Source of the DNA: Verrucomicrobiales bacterium
Lineage (GTDB): Bacteria > Verrucomicrobiota > Verrucomicrobiia > Limisphaerales > F1-80-MAGS106
Assembly: GCA_947487925.1 (NCBI GenBank)
Contig: CANLCA010000150.1
Coordinates: forward strand, 1 to 6,895
Reading direction: 5' to 3'
Length of the DNA stretch: 6,895 bases
Below are positions 1 to 5,960 of this stretch, in pieces. A program made the translations under genes and the position numbers. Within the stretch, counting starts at the first letter, position 1. Each line of letters opens with the position of its first letter. The notes beneath the pieces were generated by a model. The model made no database searches. It saw only the letters and a list, made by a program, of their open reading frames with translations, and had not been told where the DNA came from.

Positions 1-72
1 ATTGAATTGTGTTCGACTGACAACTTTCGGCTTTGAATCTTTTCCTTCTGGCTCAAACGCAATAATGGTGTA

Positions 73-105
73 ACCTCGACGAAGGCAACGAGGTCAAAAA
101 CCTTG
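73..105 (+). promoter_or_regulatory. Candidate RBS-sequestering stem-loops or operator in the operon leader
   Basis: ACCTCG (73-78) and CGAGGT (89-94) are a perfect six-base inverted repeat with a ten-base loop. The same CGAGGT can instead pair with ACCTTG (100-105), with one G-U pair and a five-base loop. The shared arm carries the likely Shine-Dalgarno GAGGT (90-94), and the second partner contains the TTG start at 103. If folded in RNA, either stem would hide the ribosome binding site. As DNA, the 73-94 dyad could equally be a repressor operator. The pairing is seen directly; any function is inference, and stems this short can occur by chance. No convincing -35/-10 pair was found in 1-102. 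Confidence 0.3.
90..94 (+). promoter_or_regulatory. Shine-Dalgarno site that favours the TTG start at 103
   Basis: GAGGT lies eight bases before the in-frame TTG at 103, which is good spacing. The alternative ATG at 115 has no comparable purine-rich site, since the preceding bases are GGGCACTATC. This site is the main reason to prefer the TTG start. The general preference for ATG is the argument against it. Confidence 0.45.
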
Positions 106-1863
106 GGCACTATCATGGAACTTTTTTCGCATCGTCTCTCGAGGTCGCTGGCCGCTCAGCGGCGGCCGCTTCAGTGGTGTTCACTGGCGGCGGCGCTTTT
201 GTGGGTGACGGGCTGCAGCACGACCCACCATCGCCAGTCCGCGGACAACGAAACCTACCGAATCATCCAAGGGGTGGAGAAGGAACTCTTCGGTCGTACC
301 AACGCATTCACTATCGACACGCCGAATTCGGGCCGGGCTCCCGATTCGATTCAGCCCGGGGAAATCATCGAAGGCCGCCTTGCGACGGGCGCACAGTCCC
401 TTTCCCTTGATCAAGCATTGGACCTTGCGGTTCGAACCAATCGGGAGTACCAGACGGAAAAAGAGAGACTCTACCTCACGGCGCTAACGCTCACAGGAGA
501 ACGCTACGCATTTGGGCCTCAGTTTTTTGCCGGAGCAAGCCCCAACTTCACACGCTCGTCCAACGGGGATCGGACGGGCTCGGTGGATTCCAAAACGGGC
601 GTTGACCAAGCCTTGAAGACCGGTGGCAGCTTGGGTGTGTCGCTCGTCAACGACCTGCTGCGCTACTACACCGGCAACCCTCGCAGCAGCGCCATCAACA
701 CGGTCTCCGTCAACTTGCTCCAGCCTTTGCTGCGTGGGTTTGGCAGGAACAACTCGGGGGTTGAACAGCTGACCCAGGCGGAACGTAATGTGATCTATGC
801 GGTCCGGACTTTTAGCTATTTCCAAAACAAGTTCGCGATCCAGATCGTCAACCAATATTTCAGCTTGCTCGCTCAGAAGAACATTATCCGCAACACGTAT
901 TCGAACTACCTCGGCCAAGTCACTTCGACCCAGAGGCTGCAGGCGCGAGCGAAGGACCGGGCGAACCGAAGTGATGTGGACCAGGCGCGCCAATCCGAGC
1001 TCAACGTCAAGAACAGCTACGTTAATTCAGTGTCCAGTTACCTCAACAGCCTGGATCAATTTAAGATCACCATGGGGTTGCCCTTGAACACAAAGATCCA
1101 GCTCGATGACCAGGAGCTCGAACGATTGAAGTCGATCGGTTTGATCCCTGTGAACCTGGATCGCGATCACTCTTTCCGCCTCGCGGTGCAACGGCAATTC
1201 CCGATCTTGAACGAGATCGACCGCTTTGAGGATTCGAAGCGCAAGATCAAGGTGACCGCGGATCAGTTGCGCCCTGGCCTCAACATCCTCGCGAACGCCA
1301 GCCTGAGTTCCGATGCGCCCACGGACTACACGCGATTTGATATCGACAAAGTCCGATACAGCGCTGGGTTGGAACTGGACCTGCCAATCGACCGGTTGCG
1401 GCAGCGGAACAACTACCGCGCGAGCTTGGTTTCGTTCGAATCGCAACTCCGAAGCCTGGGCCTTTCCCTGGACAACTTGAAGGATGACATCGACAGCGCG
1501 CTGCGAAATCTTGAACAGCGCCGCCAGAACTATTTGATTCAAAAGAACTCCCTGGAAGTCGCGGACAGCCGCGTGCAGATGTTTATCATTCGTCAACAGG
1601 CAGGCGAACTCAACGTTCGTGACCTCGTGGAATCACAGAATGCGCAGATCGCGGCTCAAAACGCTGTGACCGCCGCCCTTGTGGCCTACCAGCAGATCCG
1701 ACTGGAGCTACTGCTGACATTGGGGGCGATCGAAACGGCGTCGGACAAGTTTTGGTTCAATGAGCAGTTGACGGACTTCGCAAAGCCTTTGACCGAAGGC
1801 GCCGCGCCTTCGGCGATTCGCTCCGACGAACTGCTGACTCCGGACCAGGTATTCAATAATTAA
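103..1863 (+). CDS. TolC-family outer-membrane efflux lipoprotein
   Basis: This is probably the outer-membrane channel of the exporter encoded downstream. The 586-residue product begins with a basic, rather long n-region and a hydrophobic stretch (about 27-37) ending in the lipobox VTGC. This predicts lipidation at Cys38 (Cys34 if translation starts at ATG 115), as in OprM- or CusC-type factors and unlike E. coli TolC. A polar stretch of about 60 residues follows. The first outer-membrane-efflux repeat opens with the typical helix SLDQALDLAVRTN (100-112) and contains the strand region VSVNLLQPLLRGFGR (201-215). The second repeat has strands near 392-426 and long coiled helices at about 436-545. 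It is longer than E. coli TolC (just under 500 residues), mainly through the N-terminal insert. It ends 19 bases before the adaptor gene. The family call is firm; the start and the substrate are not. Confidence 0.93.
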   Translation: MGTIMELFSHRLSRSLAAQRRPLQWCSLAAALLWVTGCSTTHHRQSADNETYRIIQGVEKELFGRTNAFTIDTPNSGRAPDSIQPGEIIEGRLATGAQSLSLDQALDLAVRTNREYQTEKERLYLTALTLTGERYAFGPQFFAGASPNFTRSSNGDRTGSVDSKTGVDQALKTGGSLGVSLVNDLLRYYTGNPRSSAINTVSVNLLQPLLRGFGRNNSGVEQLTQAERNVIYAVRTFSYFQNKFAIQIVNQYFSLLAQKNIIRNTYSNYLGQVTSTQRLQARAKDRANRSDVDQARQSELNVKNSYVNSVSSYLNSLDQFKITMGLPLNTKIQLDDQELERLKSIGLIPVNLDRDHSFRLAVQRQFPILNEIDRFEDSKRKIKVTADQLRPGLNILANASLSSDAPTDYTRFDIDKVRYSAGLELDLPIDRLRQRNNYRASLVSFESQLRSLGLSLDNLKDDIDSALRNLEQRRQNYLIQKNSLEVADSRVQMFIIRQQAGELNVRDLVESQNAQIAAQNAVTAALVAYQQIRLELLLTLGAIETASDKFWFNEQLTDFAKPLTEGAAPSAIRSDELLTPDQVFNN

Positions 1864-1871
1864 TCACAACC

Positions 1872-1875
1872 AGGA
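1872..1875 (+). promoter_or_regulatory. Shine-Dalgarno site of the adaptor gene
   Basis: AGGA lies seven bases before the ATG at 1883, in the 19-base gap after the TolC-like gene's TAA. It supports that ATG and is the clearest ribosome binding site within the operon. Confidence 0.6.
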
Positions 1876-1882
1876 ATCCTGC

Positions 1883-3721
1883 ATGTCAAAACTCCTCCGA
1901 ATCGCCAAGGATAAGCCATTGCTCTCGGCGTTGGCGACCCTCGTCCTCGCTTTGGTCGTCTGGAAACTCTCCTCTAGTTCCAGCACTGAAGGCGTGCAAA
2001 CGACTTATTACGATGTGAAGAAGGGCGACTTCTTGATCTCTATCGTCGCCGGCGGCAGCATTGAGGCGGTCGCTGAAATCAGCATCCGAAATGAAGTGGA
2101 AGGCAGCGCGCGGATCATTTACATCGTTCCCGAGGGCACTTACGTCAAGAAGGAGGATCTGATCGTGGAACTGGATTCCGCGACGGCACTGGACCAGGTC
2201 AACCAGCAGCAGATCAGCTTCGAGAAAGCCCAGTTTTCGATGATCCAGGCCAACGAAACCCTGGAGATCCAGAAAAGCCTCACGGACAGCGATGTTCGGG
2301 CCGCTGAGCTGAAACTCGAATTTGCGAAAATCGACCTGGACAAATATCTTAAGGGAGACTCCTTTCAGACCCGTCGCGATGCTGCGATCGCCGCGGAAAA
2401 GCTTCGGGAAAACCTGGCCATTGCGAATGAAAAACTTTTCTGGTCGCAGGAGCTCTTTAAGAAGGATTTTGAAAACAAAACCGTCGTCGACAATGATCGG
2501 TTGTCAGTCAATAACCTGCAACTCAGCCTGGAGGCGGCCACCAACAAGATTTGGGTGATCGAGACCTATGAACACCCCAAAATGCTCCGAAAAGTGGAGT
2601 CAGACCTGGAGGAGGCGAAAAAGGATTTGGAACGAGTCAAACACCAGGTGGAAGCCAAGCTCGCCCAGTACCGAGCGGATGTGGAGACACAAAAGAACAC
2701 GCTCGCCCTGCAGCAGCGTAAACTGGATCGGGATAAGAAAAATCTGGCCGCGACGAAAATACTGGCTCCGGCGGATGGCCTCGCGGTTTATCCTGTGAGC
2801 AACAACCGATTTAGCAGCGAGTCGCTGATTGAGGAGGGAGCTACAGTCCGCAACCGGCAGGAAATTCTCAAGCTCCCGGATGTCTCCAGGATGAAGCTGA
2901 CGGTCAAGGTCCATGAATCCCAGGTCAGCAAGGTGAAGCAGGGATTGGCGGCTTATGTCGTCCTGGATCCTATGCCTGAGAAACGGTTCAAAGGTTTTGT
3001 CTCCAAGGTCGGGCTCCTCCCTGACACCTCAAGCCGCTTTGGAAACCCGGATCTGAAGGTTTACATCACGGAGATCCTGGTGTCAGACGAGATTCTCGAC
3101 ATCAAACCCGGTGTCTCGGCCCACGCCGAGGTGATCATCACAAATTTGGTGGATGTGATTTCTGTGCCCATCCAGGCGGTGACAACGTTGAAGGGGAAGC
3201 CTGTGGTCTACACCGCGGCATCGAGTTCCCGGGCTGTTCCCGTCGAGGTGGGATTGTTTAACACCAAGTTCATCCAGATTGTGTCCGGGCTCAAAGAGGG
3301 GGATCGGGTGATGTTATCTCCTCCCCTGGATTCCAAGCCCGCCGACATGGATGGGTCTATCATGGAGGATGGGGAGAAACCGCCGACGAACGACGTCAGC
3401 ATGATGCAAGCGCCATCGAATCCCGTCGGTCCGAAAACTCCCGGGGGCAGTGTGAGTCCCGAACAGAAGACCAGGAGGCCCGAAGGTCCTGGAACCGACG
3501 AGCGCAATGGCGCCACAAGAAGAGGGGGTGAGCAGGAAGGGGCGGGACGCCCAGGTGCGGGGGGTGGTTTCAATCGGGAAGAGATGATGAAGAAGTACGA
3601 CAAAAATGGGGACGGCAAGCTCGATGAGGACGAAAGGTCCGCTATACGAGCCGCCATGCCCAGCGGTGCCGGAGGGCCCGGAACGCGAGGTCAGAGACCT
3701 CCTCAAAAGCCCTCTGAATAG
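1883..3721 (+). CDS. HlyD/MacA-family periplasmic adaptor (membrane-fusion protein) with C-terminal EF-hand tail
   Basis: This inner-membrane-anchored adaptor would link the ABC permease to the TolC-like channel. The 612-residue product has one N-terminal membrane anchor (about 12-28). The first lipoyl half is around 66-100 and includes PEGTYVKKEDLIVELD. A long alpha-helical hairpin spans about 102-290, with a probable tip near LFKKDFENKTVVD (191-203). The second lipoyl half starts at ATKILAPADGLAVYP (290-304). A beta-barrel (about 336-420) and a membrane-proximal domain (about 425-480) follow, the latter including VPIQAVTTLKGKPVVY (428-443). MacA proteins are usually about 370-400 residues. 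The excess comes from the long hairpin and from a tail of about 130 residues, low in complexity and rich in Gly, Pro, Arg and Glu, with an EF-hand loop at 573-584. The start is supported by AGGA at good spacing. The gene lies between the channel and ATPase genes, as expected for one export operon. Confidence 0.93.
   Translation: MSKLLRIAKDKPLLSALATLVLALVVWKLSSSSSTEGVQTTYYDVKKGDFLISIVAGGSIEAVAEISIRNEVEGSARIIYIVPEGTYVKKEDLIVELDSATALDQVNQQQISFEKAQFSMIQANETLEIQKSLTDSDVRAAELKLEFAKIDLDKYLKGDSFQTRRDAAIAAEKLRENLAIANEKLFWSQELFKKDFENKTVVDNDRLSVNNLQLSLEAATNKIWVIETYEHPKMLRKVESDLEEAKKDLERVKHQVEAKLAQYRADVETQKNTLALQQRKLDRDKKNLAATKILAPADGLAVYPVSNNRFSSESLIEEGATVRNRQEILKLPDVSRMKLTVKVHESQVSKVKQGLAAYVVLDPMPEKRFKGFVSKVGLLPDTSSRFGNPDLKVYITEILVSDEILDIKPGVSAHAEVIITNLVDVISVPIQAVTTLKGKPVVYTAASSSRAVPVEVGLFNTKFIQIVSGLKEGDRVMLSPPLDSKPADMDGSIMEDGEKPPTNDVSMMQAPSNPVGPKTPGGSVSPEQKTRRPEGPGTDERNGATRRGGEQEGAGRPGAGGGFNREEMMKKYDKNGDGKLDEDERSAIRAAMPSGAGGPGTRGQRPPQKPSE
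3575..3658 (+). other. Single EF-hand calcium-binding motif in the adaptor tail
   Basis: Residues 565-592 of the adaptor read as helix-loop-helix. The twelve-residue loop DKNGDGKLDEDE (573-584) has Asp, Asn, Asp, Lys, Asp and Glu at positions 1, 3, 5, 7, 9 and 12, Gly at 6 and Leu at 8, matching the canonical EF-hand. It is flanked by REEMMKKY and RSAIRAAM. It sits on the periplasmic side, after a disordered Gly/Pro/Arg-rich linker. Calcium binding is inferred from the motif. Only one loop is present, whereas EF-hands usually work in pairs. Confidence 0.85.
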
Positions 3722-3733
3722 CCGCTTTTCTTG

Positions 3734-4495
3734 ATGAAAATGCCCGAAAAACAAGCGCCCGCACCCCCCAAGCCTGCGAATGGATCAGAGGCCATTATAA
3801 GGATTGAGGGGATCGATAAAACTTACGTGTTGAGCGCGGAGAACATCGTTCATGCTTTGCGCGGGGTTCACCTGAGCATTGATCAAGGATCCTATGTCGC
3901 GATCATGGGGCCTTCGGGCTCCGGCAAGTCGACCATGCTGAACATCTTGGGTTGCCTCGACCGGCCCACTTCCGGCAGCTACTGGTTGGGCGGCGAGAAT
4001 GTGGCGACCATGCCTGACGATGAATTGTCCGAGGCACGCGGCAAGAAGATCGGCTTTATTTTCCAGTCCTACAACCTGATTGCCCAGCTGACCGTGATCG
4101 AAAACATCCAGGTGCCCTTGTTTTATCAGGGCGTGGATCTTGCCGCGTCCCAAGGGCGCTGTGTGGAACTTGCGAAACTGGTGGGATTGGGAGATCGCAT
4201 GGATCACCGGCCCGCGCAATTGTCCGGTGGCCAACAGCAGCGCGTCGCCATCGCCAGATCCCTGGTCAACGACCCGATCATGATCCTGGCGGATGAACCG
4301 ACGGGAAATCTGGATTCTCGCACGGGAACCGAGGTGCTGGAGATGATCGGTCAACTCAACGCTCATGGAAAAACCATCGTTCTAGTCACTCACGACGACA
4401 AGGTTGCGGCCCGCGCCCACCGGGTCATTCACATGAAGGACGGATTGATTGATCGTGAAGTCATCAACCGACCGGTCCCGCACGCCCCGAAGTGA
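3734..4495 (+). CDS. ABC transporter ATP-binding protein, MacB/LolD-type
   Basis: This is the cytoplasmic nucleotide-binding subunit that would power the MacB-like exporter. The product is about 253 residues from ATG 3734. Numbered from the TTG at 3731, every ATPase motif is present: Walker A GPSGSGKST (60-68), Q-loop Gln112 in FIFQSYNL, signature LSGGQQQR (164-171), Walker B IMILADEP (183-190) with catalytic Glu189, D-loop GNLD (192-195) and the switch His221 in LVTHDD. The spacing and the FQSYNLI and DEPTGNLDS wording are typical of the LolD/MacB/FtsE branch. An N-terminal extension of about 20 residues is rich in Ala, Pro and Lys. TTG 3731, ATG 3734 and ATG 3740 are all possible starts; 3734 is the first ATG. 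No clear Shine-Dalgarno site precedes it, so coupling to the adaptor gene that stops 12 bases upstream is plausible. The family is certain; the substrate is unknown. Confidence 0.95.
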   Translation: MKMPEKQAPAPPKPANGSEAIIRIEGIDKTYVLSAENIVHALRGVHLSIDQGSYVAIMGPSGSGKSTMLNILGCLDRPTSGSYWLGGENVATMPDDELSEARGKKIGFIFQSYNLIAQLTVIENIQVPLFYQGVDLAASQGRCVELAKLVGLGDRMDHRPAQLSGGQQQRVAIARSLVNDPIMILADEPTGNLDSRTGTEVLEMIGQLNAHGKTIVLVTHDDKVAARAHRVIHMKDGLIDREVINRPVPHAPK

Positions 4496-4519
4496 GCCCT
4501 CAACCAACGATCTCGCTCC

Positions 4520-5809
4520 ATGGTTGGCTTTAAACTCATCAGCTCCGTAAAGCTCGGCATCAAGAGCCTGCTCCTGCATAAGCTGAGGTCCTCCCTGACG
4601 ATGTTGGGGATCATCTTCGGTGTGTGTTCTGTCATCGCGATGCTCGCCATCGGTGAAGGGGCTTCCTACGAAGCCCAGGAGGCCATCAAGAAACTTGGCA
4701 GCAACAACATCATCATCCGCAGTTTGAAGCCGGCTGAGGAGAGTCGGCAATCGGGGAATGTGGGGCGTACGTTCTTGCTGGATTATGGACTGAAATACTC
4801 TGATGGGTCCAGACTTGCCTCCACCATTCCTGGGGTCGCCCGAGTGCTGCCGATGCGCATCATCCGGGAATCCGTCCGCTTCGATCAGAACGAGGTGCCT
4901 TGTCAGGTCATAGGGACCCTGCCGTATTACAAGGAAATTGTCGGCGTGGATATTCTCCGGGGCCGATTCCTGACCGAAATGGATGAATTGTATCAGGAAA
5001 ATGTCTGTGTTCTGACCCTTGGCCTTGCCAGCCGCCTCTTTCCCTACCAGGACCCGCTGAAGATGTCGATCAAGGTGGGGTCCTCGTATTATCGAGTTGT
5101 CGGAATGGTCAGGGAAAAAAACACCGTCGAGCAACGGACTCAATCAGGAAAATTGAGCGGGGAACCGCTCGATAACAACATCTACATACCCCTTTCCACC
5201 TCCCGTTCTCGGTTCGGCGAAATACTGACTCGCATGTCGGCGGGTAGTTTCCAAATGGAGAAAATCGAACTCCATCAAATCACGGTGCAGATGAAAGACA
5301 CGTCAGCCGTGGAAGCCGCGGATCCCCAGATTCGAACGTTGCTGAAGCATTTCCATACCCGCAACGACTACGAACTCATTGTGCCCTTGGAGCTGCTCAG
5401 GCAGGCACGGCAAACCCAGCGCATCTTCAATATCGTCCTCGGTTCCATTGCCGCCATTTCGTTGCTGGTTGGGGGCATCGGTATCATGAACATCATGCTC
5501 GCGACGGTGACCGAGCGAACTCGCGAAATTGGAGTCCGCCGCGCTCTCGGGGCCAAGAAGCGGGATATCACGGCCCAGTTTCTCGTGGAGACGGTCGTGC
5601 TTTCGGTCGGCGGCGGACTGGTGGGTGTCATCATCGGAGTGATCACGCCGATCGCAGTCACCCACCTTTCGGGGATGAAGACCATCGTGACCCTCTCCTC
5701 GGTGCTGCTGGCGTTCGGGATCTCAGGCGCCATCGGGATTATCTTCGGGTTGTATCCTGCTAACGCGGCGGCGCAGTTGGACCCCATCGAGGCTCTTCGG
5801 CACGAATAG
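4520..5809 (+). CDS. MacB-type ABC transporter permease (FtsX-like with periplasmic core domain)
   Basis: This is the membrane subunit of the exporter. The 429-residue protein has the four-helix MacB layout. TM1 is at about 25-45 (LTMLGIIFGVCSVIAMLAIG). A MacB periplasmic core domain follows at about 46-300. The C-terminal FtsX domain has TM2 at about 303-328, TM3 at about 353-378 and TM4 at about 392-414. The cytoplasmic loop after TM2, TERTREIGVRRALGAKKRDI (331-350), is the hallmark coupling region of MacB permeases, and the terminal DPIEALRHE matches their usual ending. In E. coli MacB the ATPase and permease are one chain; here they are separate genes 24 bases apart. Such permeases do not pump through the membrane; they use ATP-driven movement to push periplasmic substrate into the adaptor and TolC duct. 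ATG 4520 has no obvious Shine-Dalgarno site. Length is normal for a split MacB permease and no damage is seen. Confidence 0.95.
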   Translation: MVGFKLISSVKLGIKSLLLHKLRSSLTMLGIIFGVCSVIAMLAIGEGASYEAQEAIKKLGSNNIIIRSLKPAEESRQSGNVGRTFLLDYGLKYSDGSRLASTIPGVARVLPMRIIRESVRFDQNEVPCQVIGTLPYYKEIVGVDILRGRFLTEMDELYQENVCVLTLGLASRLFPYQDPLKMSIKVGSSYYRVVGMVREKNTVEQRTQSGKLSGEPLDNNIYIPLSTSRSRFGEILTRMSAGSFQMEKIELHQITVQMKDTSAVEAADPQIRTLLKHFHTRNDYELIVPLELLRQARQTQRIFNIVLGSIAAISLLVGGIGIMNIMLATVTERTREIGVRRALGAKKRDITAQFLVETVVLSVGGGLVGVIIGVITPIAVTHLSGMKTIVTLSSVLLAFGISGAIGIIFGLYPANAAAQLDPIEALRHE

Positions 5810-5828
5810 CTTGGCCCGGCCGAGTTTC
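5808..5828 (+). terminator. Candidate terminator hairpin at the end of the exporter operon
   Basis: Directly at the permease stop codon, AGCTTGGC (5808-5815) can pair with GCCGAGTT (5819-5826) across a CCG triloop. The eight-pair stem includes two G-U pairs and a GC-rich top. Only a short T run (5825-5827) follows, partly inside the stem, so it is a weak intrinsic terminator at best. Its position, before a gap of about 150 bases and a gene of different function, fits an operon end. Confidence 0.3.
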
Positions 5829-5960
5829 GATGCAAACGATCTTCTCCAAGGGCCGCCGTGGGGGATAGTTCTTACCTGATTCGTCCGGGTTCCACGTGTG
5901 CGGTGGCGAAGGATAGCCGCTTGCTTCTTTTGTCGCAGCCGACGTAAGCTGAGCCCTCTC

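Noticed and set aside
2..73. Open frame ending in TAA at 71-73 that might be the tail of an upstream gene
   Set aside because: Only 23 codons are visible, with no recognisable C-terminal motif; an open run of this length is expected by chance.
1027..1596. Minus-strand 189-codon open frame within the TolC-like gene
   Set aside because: It is opposite the well-conserved second repeat of the channel protein and has no family resemblance or supporting start signal.
3208..3754. Two overlapping minus-strand open frames (149 and 146 codons) behind the adaptor tail
   Set aside because: They mirror the low-complexity Gly/Pro/Arg tail. Their Ser/Pro-rich products have no motifs, whereas the plus frame runs unbroken into a perfect EF-hand.
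4382..5143. A 253-codon minus-strand open frame across the ATPase-permease junction
   Set aside because: It lies antisense to two genes with intact family motifs; its translation is rich in Asp, His, Arg and Gln with no recognisable domain, as expected of a shadow frame in GC-rich coding DNA.
5900..5931. GCGG/CCGC stem followed by a T-rich run before the hydrolase gene, as a possible terminator
   Set aside because: Only four to five pairs with an eleven-base loop, and the T run is interrupted by G and C; the hairpin at the permease stop codon is the better candidate.
5921..5950. TTGCTT and TAAGCT as a promoter for the hydrolase gene
   Set aside because: Each box matches the sigma-70 consensus at only about three of six positions and the -10 would lie almost on the start codon.
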